Origin: Lachnospiraceae bacterium
GTDB lineage: Bacteria; Bacillota; Clostridia; Lachnospirales; Lachnospiraceae
Direction of reading: 5' to 3'
Assembly: GCA_017552985.1 (NCBI GenBank)
Contig: JAFZNO010000013.1
Span: 62,001 to 126,000, forward strand
DNA: 64,000 nucleotides
The notes under the pieces are model-generated. The model was not told the origin of the DNA. It searched no databases and was given only the letters and a program-made list of their open reading frames with translations. Made by a program: the position numbers and the translations under genes. Numbering within the stretch: the first letter of the stretch is position 1; each line of letters starts with the position of its first letter. This document shows positions 45,196-54,100 of the stretch, one piece after another.

Positions 45196-46231
45196 TTGCG
45201 TCCATTCCCTCCCCCCGTGTTTTTGGTTCATCATTCAATAATTCCTCTAACTGTCCGGCGACGTACTCTGCCAGTTCCCCCCGGTCATAGCAATCCAAGT
45301 TTGTTGGCAAGTGCCGGATCTTCGGAATCTTTCGCCTCCGCGTCTTTTGGAGCACGTCTTCGTAAGAATACTGCTCCAGCATGTTTTCATACTGCGTCAT
45401 CTTCCCGCTTGCGACATGATCCTCCACAATGATAGTGTAAACCGTGCTGCAGATCCTCAGGATCTCAAACAAGCCCTGCATGCATTCACTCAGGTCCATG
45501 ACCACAAATTCATATTCCCTAAGCTCCTGAAGCTTTTTAAGGAACGTAAGCCATTCCTTCACCGTAATGCTCAGAAGATTTTGCCCTGATTTCATGGGCG
45601 GCACGTAATCCAGCGTGCCGATCTTCCCCGTCATGCTTTGAAGCCGCAGGGCGAACTTGTCCTGCTCTGCATTTAGGAAATACAAGAGATCCGCCAGATC
45701 CCTGGTCTGTTCGCCGGGCAATAGTTCCTGATTGCCTGCAAAGTATTCAAAATTGAGGTACAGCGTCCGGTATTTTTGCGAAAGGAGCTGAGACATGGTG
45801 ATGGCAAAAGGGGTCTGCATGCATCTCCTGACCGGCGAAAAAAATCCGATAAACCGGGTGTTTCCCTTTGCTTCCAGCTTCGGGAGGGCTTGCTCGCAGA
45901 TTTCCAGATAAACCGCCAGAAGCTCCCGTATCACTTGATCCGCCTGTTGATACTTATTGACGTAGCGCAGACTCTTATCCCGCACGATCCCGCTTTCATT
46001 CAGCACCACCATTCTCTTTGGCATGGCCGCCTTTAATTCCTCCCGCCATGCGGATTCCGCCACCACAAGAAGATCCATTCCTTTCTCCCGCGCAAGAAGC
46101 TTTTCCGCATCCGTATATACGTGGACGCTCCACGGGAGATTCTGCTGTTTTTGCATGTACTCCGCCATCAATTGCACGTATTCTTCTTCCCCGTCGCAAA
46201 GCGCCAGGACAACTTCATCTAATTGTTTCAA
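45188..46231 (-). CDS. TadZ/CpaE-like protein lacking the P-loop
   Basis: This 347-residue protein sits in the TadZ position between the peptidase and TadA. The N-terminal half is receiver-like (VVLALCDGEEEYVQLM). The MinD-type half has the expected strand order (FIGFFSPVRR, TLYLNFEYFAG, EFVVMDLSECMQGL), but the KGGxGKT Walker A loop is replaced by SPVRRCMQTPFA, with no GK(S/T). TadZ proteins place the pilus machine at a cell site. This one should not bind ATP in the usual way. Confidence 0.8.
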   Translation of the reverse strand: MKQLDEVVLALCDGEEEYVQLMAEYMQKQQNLPWSVHVYTDAEKLLAREKGMDLLVVAESAWREELKAAMPKRMVVLNESGIVRDKSLRYVNKYQQADQVIRELLAVYLEICEQALPKLEAKGNTRFIGFFSPVRRCMQTPFAITMSQLLSQKYRTLYLNFEYFAGNQELLPGEQTRDLADLLYFLNAEQDKFALRLQSMTGKIGTLDYVPPMKSGQNLLSITVKEWLTFLKKLQELREYEFVVMDLSECMQGLFEILRICSTVYTIIVEDHVASGKMTQYENMLEQYSYEDVLQKTRRRKIPKIRHLPTNLDCYDRGELAEYVAGQLEELLNDEPKTRGEGMDANG

Positions 46232-46767
46232 TATAAACCTCCCCAGAACATTAATACGCTTAAGAATATGGGCCCCGCGAGGCAGATACCCGCCCTGCGT
46301 TTTTCCTGAAGGTCGCTGAAATACAGATGGTACGCGCCACTGTCAGCCACGTCCTTCACGTAGGCAAGCAGATAGGCAAACCGCTCCCTCAGGTCAGCCC
46401 TTTTTATAAACCGGATCATGGAAAACAATGCCGCGAAAAGCAGCGAGAAAAAAAGAAAGAAAAGAATTTTGTCTGCCGGAAAGAATCCGCAGCAGACGCC
46501 GTATAGCTTCACGTCCCCTCCCCCGATCGTGCCGATCCGGAAAAAAGGATACAACGCCAGCATTAGAATGCCGCCCCAGAAAAGATACTCCGTCACGCCA
46601 GACCCGCCTCCCGCAAGGCAAGCCTTTGTCAGGCCAAGCCCCAGCGTCAGCAAGATCAGCCAGTTGGGGATCCTGCAGAACCGGTAATCGTAATAACAGG
46701 CGATGCAAAGAAAAATGCAAAGCATCAGATCAAAAAGAAAGTCACCCGTCAATAACGTCACTCCCAT
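46228..46767 (-). CDS. A24 prepilin peptidase (TadV/CpaA type)
   Basis: This 179-residue polytopic protein has catalytic Asp motifs in CYYDYRFCRIPNWL and GTIGGGDVKLYG. It should cleave the Flp1 prepilin. It is the first gene of the Tad operon. ATG at 46767 has only a weak ribosome site; TTG five codons in lies after GGGAG at good spacing and may be used instead. Confidence 0.92.
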   Translation of the reverse strand: MGVTLLTGDFLFDLMLCIFLCIACYYDYRFCRIPNWLILLTLGLGLTKACLAGGGSGVTEYLFWGGILMLALYPFFRIGTIGGGDVKLYGVCCGFFPADKILFFLFFSLLFAALFSMIRFIKRADLRERFAYLLAYVKDVADSGAYHLYFSDLQEKRRAGICLAGPIFLSVLMFWGGLY

Positions 46768-46801
46768 ACACGTATTTCATTTCATTTACTCGTTTGAAAA
46801 C

Positions 46802-46818
46802 TGGAACGAACCGTTCCA
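46802..46818. promoter_or_regulatory. Perfect palindrome in the leader of the Tad operon
   Basis: TGGAACG-AAC-CGTTCCA, a 7-bp perfect inverted repeat with a 3-nt centre, lies between the -10 box and the first Tad gene. It could be a repressor operator or a small RNA hairpin. There is no T run, so it is not a terminator. Confidence 0.45.
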
Positions 46819-46849
46819 TTTGAAAGGATCAAGAATGTTTGTAAGTCGG

Positions 46850-46878
46850 ATTATAAATGCACAAAAACAAAATTTCAA
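46850..46878 (-). promoter_or_regulatory. Sigma-A promoter of the Tad pilus operon
   Basis: TTGAAA (46873-46878), a 17-bp spacer and TATAAT (46850-46855). The leader to the first gene is about 80 nt. Confidence 0.85.
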
Positions 46879-46914
46879 GAGGGTTTCGGAAAGTTTTTCG
46901 ATTTTGTTACTTTT

Positions 46915-47187
46915 TTACAGAAGCTGATAAAATCCAAGGGCATAAAGTCCCAGAAAGCCTGGAATTCCTAGCGTTGCGGTTGTCAAAAAGGTCACCGCGT
47001 TAATGCCGACGTCCACGCTTTGCCCCCATCTTGCCAGGCACAGATTCATCACGCAGATTCCCACGCTGCCCAGCAATCCCCTCATCAAGAAACAAAGAAG
47101 ATTTTCCATTTCTCCCCTCACCGCGATGGCGATCAACAGGATCAATCCGCCAAGGGCGATCAGGATCATGATACAAATCCGTTCCAT
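46915..47187 (-). CDS. BofA family protein (pro-sigma-K processing inhibitor-like)
   Basis: This 90-residue, two- to three-helix membrane protein has the BofA signature LGSVGICVMNL followed by VGINAVTFLTTATLGIPGFLGL. ATG at 47187 follows CAGGTGG. In Bacillus, BofA inhibits the SpoIVFB protease during sporulation. In Clostridia it marks a sporulating ancestry, although the function may differ. Confidence 0.85.
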   Translation of the reverse strand: MERICIMILIALGGLILLIAIAVRGEMENLLCFLMRGLLGSVGICVMNLCLARWGQSVDVGINAVTFLTTATLGIPGFLGLYALGFYQLL

Positions 47188-47322
47188 TTTTCCACCTGCC
47201 TGACCAAGATCATTTTCTAAAACATGATTATGCCTGCTCTTAGGAAAAAAGAACGGGAATACTTTTTTTAGTTGCCGTATATACTGATAATGCAACCCAT
47301 TTCATTCTGAGAGGACGCAGCC

Positions 47323-47619
47323 GTGATCCTGTATAAGCAAAACTATGACCCCGTAACCTTGGCGCTGGATCTTGAGGGGGCCAGCCTTAAAAAAGACCTT
47401 GAAAAAACCCGAATCGCCCTGGACGTGGCATACTCGGGTTTTAACAATTGTACGGATTTTGATCTGATCGACAGTTACGTCTACGAGATCAGCGCCTTGC
47501 AGCGACGCTATCATTACTTAACTTCCCTGTTGGAGGAATCGCGTCCCGTCGCTTCACCAAAAAAGCGGCGATTTATTCTACCTCCGTCACTTTTCCAACG
47601 AAAACGATCTCATCATTAA
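47323..47619 (+). CDS. DUF2508 (YaaL-like) family protein
   Basis: This 98-residue protein starts with GTG at 47323 behind a GAGAGGA site. The conserved helical pair is LKKDLEKTRIALDVAYSGFNNCTDFDLIDSYVYEISALQRRYHYL. DUF2508 genes are usually placed between recR and bofA, in the same direction. Here the gene is divergent from bofA, and its last 16 codons overlap the serpin gene on the other strand. Function unknown. Confidence 0.85.
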   Translation: MILYKQNYDPVTLALDLEGASLKKDLEKTRIALDVAYSGFNNCTDFDLIDSYVYEISALQRRYHYLTSLLEESRPVASPKKRRFILPPSLFQRKRSHH

Positions 47620-49000
47620 CGCTGTCATAGATCATAAATGCGAAGGGTCTGTCCAAATAAACTTCTTTTCTTTCCGGCTCTTCCATGGCTATGCCGTTTG
47701 CTCTCATCATGACCGCCGTCACCGCTGCGGCCTTCGTGCCGTTCTCATCCAGTTCAATCTTACATTTCTGGATTATTCTTGAAATATGCAGTTCTTCACC
47801 TTCAATGATCTTATCAAACTCTGCTTGATCAGGGTCAAACGGTACCGTAATCCCCTCAGATATCAACAGGTTTTGCAGGTTATCGGCAGTTGTGTCAAAA
47901 TTCAGCTTTGGCATCAGGGCGGTCACTAAATAATCCGTCGTCCTGGAATTCAGAAGGCTTTCCAAATCCAGATTCAAGACGCTAAAATCGCCTTCTTCCT
48001 TGGGCAGGATCCCGATAAACTGGAATCCATTGTAGTAGGCCTTGCTAAAAGCAATCGCCTGATCATTCTCATAATAAGCGTTGCCCTTTCCAATCAGCAT
48101 TTCCTGCGTTGTTTCCTTGCCGGAAAAGTCCTTAAACGAATGCTCCCTCAGAGACCACTTTTCCGCCCAGGGAGATTCAAAATAAAGGGAATTGATCAAA
48201 ATCGCCATAAGTTCGGGATCAACGTCTCTCTCCGTAATGATGCTCGGGATCAGACCATGCGTTTTTTCGTTACACCAATCATTGATGGCGTCTACGGTTT
48301 GGGCAGGATTATTCGTAAAGTCCGCCGGCGCAGCCTTTGCACGGAAAAGCTTCTCAACGTTGTTGCGGTAATTCTCCTGAAGCCGTTTCTTGTCGTTGAC
48401 CCATAAAGAGTTCGCGATCTCATAGCGGAACGTGTATTTAGTGCCGCCGATCCTGGTTACTTTCGTTATCATCCCCGTCTCTTCATCCGCTATTATCTCT
48501 TCGGGTTCATCCTCCACCGTCAGACTTTCCGCAAACTTCATGTACTCGTCTACGTAGCTTGAATAATCCTCTCTTCCAAAATACTGCGCCAACTCCTTTG
48601 CCGTCTTACCGCTCGCGCCTTCTGCCGCAAGACCCAGCGCCAGATTCAGGGACATGGGGCTTACGATCGTATTTCCCGGTGCTTTCAGATAAGCCCAATC
48701 TGCAAAATACGCTGCTCTCTCATACGCGGTCTTTAACTGCATGGGATCCACGTTTTCCGTTTTCCGTGCCACGTGTTCCACCGTTTCCTCAGATGCGGAT
48801 TCCACGTCTTTTTCCGATGTATCTTCAGCAACCTCTTCCTTAGTTGCCTCTTCCTTCCCAGCTTCCTCTGCGCTTTCCTTGCCGTCCACAGTACTTTCCA
48901 ATACGCTTTCCTCCGTCGGAGCGCCTGCGCTTCCGCAGCCTGCCAGCATGGCTCCCGCACATGCCAGTGCTAAAATCTTCCAGATCATTTTCTTCTTCAT
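47573..49000 (-). CDS. Lipoprotein serpin (serine protease inhibitor)
   Basis: This 475-residue protein has a lipoprotein signal (MKKKMIWK..., lipobox LAGC near residue 22). An acidic low-complexity linker of about 55 residues follows, then a full serpin domain (NTIVSPMSLNLALGLAAEGA, NSLYFESPWAEKW). The hinge before the reactive loop is DENGTKAAAVTAV, which keeps the small residues needed for loop insertion, so an inhibitory serpin is likely. Counting from the hinge puts the scissile bond near RAN-G, but this is approximate. It is presumably anchored outside the membrane. ATG at 49000 follows GGAGG. Confidence 0.93.
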   Translation of the reverse strand: MKKKMIWKILALACAGAMLAGCGSAGAPTEESVLESTVDGKESAEEAGKEEATKEEVAEDTSEKDVESASEETVEHVARKTENVDPMQLKTAYERAAYFADWAYLKAPGNTIVSPMSLNLALGLAAEGASGKTAKELAQYFGREDYSSYVDEYMKFAESLTVEDEPEEIIADEETGMITKVTRIGGTKYTFRYEIANSLWVNDKKRLQENYRNNVEKLFRAKAAPADFTNNPAQTVDAINDWCNEKTHGLIPSIITERDVDPELMAILINSLYFESPWAEKWSLREHSFKDFSGKETTQEMLIGKGNAYYENDQAIAFSKAYYNGFQFIGILPKEEGDFSVLNLDLESLLNSRTTDYLVTALMPKLNFDTTADNLQNLLISEGITVPFDPDQAEFDKIIEGEELHISRIIQKCKIELDENGTKAAAVTAVMMRANGIAMEEPERKEVYLDRPFAFMIYDSVNDEIVFVGKVTEVE

Positions 49001-49082
49001 GTTTTTTACCTCCGAATTAGTAAAACGACTTTTCAAGCAATAAGACGACGTATTTTTTTAAAAGTTCTTCAAAAAAGAAAAA

Positions 49083-49120
49083 AACAAATAAAACCGGCAG
49101 AAGAATTTCTTCCCCTGCCG
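49083..49120 (-). terminator. Intrinsic terminator after glgB
   Basis: On the minus strand CGGCAG...CTGCCG, with an inner GAAGAA/TTCTTC pairing, is followed by TTTTATTTG and a T run, about 50 nt after the glgB stop. Confidence 0.8.
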
Positions 49121-49169
49121 ATCCACGTTTCCATTTTTCCAAATCCATTCACGCTAAGGCGGCCACGGA

Positions 49170-51077
49170 TCAGAAGATAAATACAAGCGCCGCGTAAGGA
49201 GGCAGGTCCACCTCGATGGACTGCTCCTGATAGTGCCAGGGAACGCTCTCCGCCATGATCTCCGCAGGCACCTCGTTGCCAAAGCCGCCGAACCGCTCCT
49301 CATCGCTGTTTAGCAAAAGCTTGTACTTCTTGACTGCAGGTACCGGAACGCGATATTTCTCGCGCTTCATGGGCGTCATGTTCAACACGAACAGGAGACT
49401 GTTCTTTCCGGTAGATGACTTCCTGACAAAGGAATACACGCTGTTATCCTTGTCGTCGGCGTTCATCCATTCGAATCCGTCCCAGCTGCTGTCAAACTCA
49501 TACAGCGCGGGATACTTGCGATATGCCTTTAGGAGTTCCTTCACGTAATCCTTGAGGCCTTGATTATTCTTTTCCTGCAAAAGGAACCAGTCCAGCTCCC
49601 TCGCCTCGCTCCACTCCCGCTCCTGACCAAAATCCTGGCCCATAAACAAGAGCTTCTTGCCGCAATGTCCGAACATGTAAGTATAGCCCGTGCGCAGGTT
49701 TGCATACTTATCGATGGCATACCCCGGCATCTTGTTCACCATGGAGCACTTCAGGTGCACCACCTCGTCGTGCGACAGGGGCAGGACGTATTTCTCACTG
49801 CTGTTGTAAGTCATTGCAAAGGTCAGCGCGTAATGATTTCCCTTGCGGTATAAGGGATCCAGCTTCATGTATTCACAGAAGTCATGCATCCATCCCATGT
49901 TCCACTTCAAAGAGAAGCCCAGGCTGTCCGTACCGATGGGTCCCGTCACCTTCGGCCATGCCGTGGATTCCTCGGCGATGGTAAGGAACCCGGGATACGT
50001 TCCACGCACAACGGAATTCATGTGGCGGAAGAATTCGATGGCATCCAGATTCTCATTGCCGCCAAATTCATTCGGCAACCATTGTCCTTCCTTCTTGCCG
50101 TAATCCAAATAGAGCATGGAAGCCACGGCATCCACGCGAATGCCGTCCACGTGGAATTCCCGAAGCCAAAACAGGACGTTAGCGATCAGGAAATTCTTGA
50201 CTTCCGATTTTGCATAGTTAAAGATCTTCGTGCCCCAATCGGGATGCTCGCCCCTGCGGGGATCCGGATGCTCGTAAATACAGGTTCCGTCAAACTGGCC
50301 GAGGCCATGGGCGTCCGTTGCAAAATGTGCGGGTACCCAGTCAAGGATCACGCCAACGCCAATCTTGTGAAGCTCATTCACCAGATACATGAAGTCTTTG
50401 GGCGTGCCATAGCGCGACGTGGGCGCATAATAACCCGTCACCTGATATCCCCAGGAACCGTCAAAGGGATGCTCCGCGATCCCCATCAGCTCCACGTGGG
50501 TATATTTCATTTCCTTCAGATATTCCACCAGGCGATCCGCAAATTGCCTGTAGTTGTAAAATCCGTCCTCCGTGCCGTCAGGGTGCTTCATAAACGAACC
50601 CACGTGGCACTCATAGATGGCGATGGGGCGCTTGTTGTAATCCTCCGCGTCACGCTTCTCCATCCATTTTTGATCCTTCCAGGCAAAGCCCTCAAGGTTC
50701 GTGACGATGGATGCCGTCTCAGGGCGCTTCTGTGCGTAATTCGCATAGGGATCTGCCTTGTACAGCTTTCTTCCGTCCTGCGCGGTGATCAAGAATTTGT
50801 AGATTCCGCCCTCGCCAACGCCAGGAATAAACAATCCCCAGATGCCAACCTCTCCAAGCTTCGTCATTGGATGGGCAGTCTCGTTCCATCCGCTCCAGGA
50901 ACCGATCACGTGAACGGCTTCGGCATTGGGTGCCCACGTTGCAAAGTAGGTTCCCTTTACGCCATTTTCCTCGGAAAGATGTGCGCCTAATTTTGTATAA
51001 ATCTCATAATGCGTTCCCTGGCCAAACAGGTATTGGTCCGTCTTCGAAATAAACACCTTCGCGTTAGAACCTGCCAT
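49170..51077 (-). CDS. glgB: 1,4-alpha-glucan branching enzyme
   Basis: This 635-residue enzyme has an N-terminal CBM48 domain (GVKGTYFATWAPNAEAVHVIGSW), a GH13 barrel with VILDWVPAHFATD, the nucleophile Asp in GIRVDAVASMLY, acid Glu in FLTIAEEST and LPLSHDEVVH, and the all-beta C-domain. It introduces alpha-1,6 branches into glycogen. No other glg gene is nearby. It is 43 nt downstream of the 1081-residue gene and probably shares its promoter. Confidence 0.97.
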   Translation of the reverse strand: MAGSNAKVFISKTDQYLFGQGTHYEIYTKLGAHLSEENGVKGTYFATWAPNAEAVHVIGSWSGWNETAHPMTKLGEVGIWGLFIPGVGEGGIYKFLITAQDGRKLYKADPYANYAQKRPETASIVTNLEGFAWKDQKWMEKRDAEDYNKRPIAIYECHVGSFMKHPDGTEDGFYNYRQFADRLVEYLKEMKYTHVELMGIAEHPFDGSWGYQVTGYYAPTSRYGTPKDFMYLVNELHKIGVGVILDWVPAHFATDAHGLGQFDGTCIYEHPDPRRGEHPDWGTKIFNYAKSEVKNFLIANVLFWLREFHVDGIRVDAVASMLYLDYGKKEGQWLPNEFGGNENLDAIEFFRHMNSVVRGTYPGFLTIAEESTAWPKVTGPIGTDSLGFSLKWNMGWMHDFCEYMKLDPLYRKGNHYALTFAMTYNSSEKYVLPLSHDEVVHLKCSMVNKMPGYAIDKYANLRTGYTYMFGHCGKKLLFMGQDFGQEREWSEARELDWFLLQEKNNQGLKDYVKELLKAYRKYPALYEFDSSWDGFEWMNADDKDNSVYSFVRKSSTGKNSLLFVLNMTPMKREKYRVPVPAVKKYKLLLNSDEERFGGFGNEVPAEIMAESVPWHYQEQSIEVDLPPYAALVFIF

Positions 51078-51120
51078 GTGAAAACCTCCTGCTTTTCCAT
51101 GCTTTCCTCGCGGCGAAAGA

Positions 51121-54100
51121 CTAAATGAAATCTTTCTCCGTGATGACGATCATGTCTTCGTCGTCATATCTTCTGCCCAAAATAATGTCAAAGAAATGTC
51201 CCAAGGTCTTTCTGGAAGCACTGTGGATGGCGTCATCCACGATTTCCTTTACGTCTGCCGTGGTTACGGCATGACTGGCCGTCTGCATTTCGTCAATCTT
51301 TGTGTGCAGCGCCAACATTCCGAGATTATCAATGGAGTACTCATTCTCCAGCGCATACTGACGGGCAAAAAGCGCAAGCGCGTCATTGCTCATGGGCTGT
51401 ACGTCAACTCTCGCGTTAAACAAAGGCTTCAGCTCCTCATGCGCTTTGAGGAATTTATTCACGTTCTTTTTCGTGTCCAAAAGAACTACGATGATGCCAA
51501 AGTTCTCGCGTTGCAAGTTCTTGTGAAGGTCTGCTGCCGTCTGGTCCGAAACGTCGGATGCCTTTTCCACGATCAGCGCGCCATTCTTCAGATCATCAAG
51601 AAGCTGTGCAATGTCTTTATTATTCAGTGCCTTGCCGGGAATCTTAGCCACTTTTCCCGAGAAATTGCTGTCACTGAGTTTCACCTCATAGATCATCTTC
51701 TTGGCAAGATCCAAGGTGTTTGATCCCGGATCACCCGTGATGATCACGTTGCCCGTATATGCCGCCATGCTGACGTTATCAATGGCTTTTGCAAGCTGTG
51801 CGCGATCAGAATCATCGTTGATCAAGGATTCATACAGTTCTTCTTCCTCCTTGGTCAATGTACGCGCCTTTTCTTGCTCAGGCTGCTGCTCTGCGGCTTC
51901 CTGATTCTCTTCCTCCTCGGGAAGATTATCAAAACTGATCGCGCCCTCTGGAGCTTTGTCTTCTCCGGAATCTTTCGTTATCTCATCATCCTCTAGGCCG
52001 TCCTCGCTCCAAGAGAAATCATCCTCCATCACTTCATCCGGCAGAGATTCCCGCATTCTTTCAAATGCAGATTTCACCGGCTTCGCTGCAATTTCTTCCA
52101 CTGCAGCTTCTTCCGCCGTTTCTTCTTCCTCATGGAAATTTTCCGCAAAGCTTTCTTCCAGTACGGGTTCCTCCTCGTGAGATTCGGAAGGGATCACGCC
52201 TTCCATGTCCCAGTCAGATTCAAACTCCATCAGGTTTTGAGACTCGCTCGTCGCCTCTTCTGCAACCTCGGCAGATTCCGTAGTCTCAGTGAATCCGGTA
52301 GTTTCCACGGCTTCAGCCGTTTCTGCAATCTCAATAGTTTCCGTGGCCTCGGTTACTTCTACGGCCTCAGTTGCTTCTGCGGTCTCGGCTTCCTCAACGG
52401 TCTCGGTTGCTTCTGTGGTCTCGGCTTCCTCAACGGTCTCGGCTTCCTCAACGGTCTCGGTTACTTCTACGGCCTCAGCTTCCTCAACAGTCTCAGTTGC
52501 TTCTATGGTCTCGGTCGCTTCAACGGCCTCGATTGCTTCTATGGTCTCGGTCGCTTCAACGGCCTCGATTGCTTCTGCGGCCTCGGTCGCTTCAACGGCC
52601 TCGATTGCTTCTGCGGCCTCGGTCGCTTCAGCAGTCTCAGTTTCTTCTGCGGCCTCGGCTGCCCCCGCAGGCTCGGTTACTTCAACGGTTTTTTCCACCT
52701 CAACAGGCTCGGCGGCCAATGCAGGCTCGGCGTATGTCTCAACGTTGGCAAAAGTGGCGGGATCGATCGTGTTTTCCATCTGCTTTAAGATGTTGTCACG
52801 GATCGCTTCCTCAAATTCCGTAAACATACGTCCCGTCTGGCGCAATACTTGCTGACGAACCTCTTCTTCCTGCTTTTCCTGACTGTCATGCTTCATCCGC
52901 TCCCACTCGGCACGAATGTCTTCAATGCTGAGCTGTCCGGTGATCTGCTTTTCCAACTTCTTATTTTCCGGCATCACAAGGCGGAGCTGTCCGTCCGCTT
53001 CCTGTGTCAGTACCTTCGCCATGGGTTCAGGCGGCTGTGCCTTCATTGCTTCCTTCTCAAGTACGGACTTACCTTCACGGCGTATCTGTGCGAATGACTT
53101 TCCTTGCTCTTCCGCTTTTGCGGCAGGGCGCTCAGTTGCCTCATGGAAGTATCCGTTTTCATCCTGATACATCTCGCCCGGCGTCTCAAAAAAGACTTCG
53201 GATTTTTCGATATTTTCAGGAACTCTCTCCTTCGTTTCCCTCTCCTGCTTCTCCAGCTCTTCCTCGTCCTCAACGCCTTCTATGACGGGCAAGTCCAGGG
53301 GACCGGAATCCGAATCCGGATCCAACATGGGAGATACGATCACGCGCGTGGCGGAATCCAAATTCCCGTCATGATGCTGCGGCTCATCCTCCTTGGAATC
53401 TTTGTCCAAAACCTCCCTTAAGCCTGCCGCGATCTCTGCCTGCAGGTTCATGGTATTGTACTGTCCAACGTCAACGGTTTTCACCTGAATGTCGTCAATG
53501 TCTGAGCCAGCTCCGGAATTCTTTAACTGCTGACGCACTTCCTCCACGTTAAACACTCGGGTTGCCCCTAACTGCTCGGCGCTTGCCCGCTCCACGTCGC
53601 TAACCTTCCATTCATTGGTCGTTCTGGGAACCAGTTCCTCATTCTGCGTTGCCTGACGCACCGGTTGCGGCTGCTCCTGGGGCTGATACGGAATCTGCTC
53701 CTGAGGATGGTACTGCGTTTGCTGCTGGGGCTGAGATTGCCACTGCGGCTCCTCGTCAAACCGATGCTCATATTTTTGCTGCTGGATCGGCGTCAGTGGC
53801 TCATGGAGCATCTTCAGCTCCATCGCCATGTTGACGTATTTTCCGGTGCCAAACCAAAGGATCAGTTCGTCACAGACTTCCACGCACTTCGTTCCAAGTC
53901 CGCGTCTGTGGTAAAGGCTTGCCAGTTCATACATCCACTTTTCCTGGTATTCTTCCGCCTTTAATTTCTCCAGCACTTCAATCTTTTCGTCAAGCGTTAC
54001 GTCGTATGCGTCATAAAGCTTATACTTCAAAATATAGCGTCCGGGATCCTTGGGCGCCAGCTTCTCAAATTCCTTGTAAAACTCTGCTGCCTCCACGGGT

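Noticed and set aside
49884..50990. 368-codon plus-strand frame opposite glgB
   Set aside because: Antisense shadow of a clearly coding, conserved enzyme; the translated sequence has no recognisable domain.
52132..52855. Long plus-strand reading frames (Gly/Leu-, Ala/Ser- and Arg/Leu-rich) over the repeat region
   Set aside because: They are antisense to the 1081-residue protein and result from its repetitive composition, which leaves several frames open. No ribosome site or family signature.
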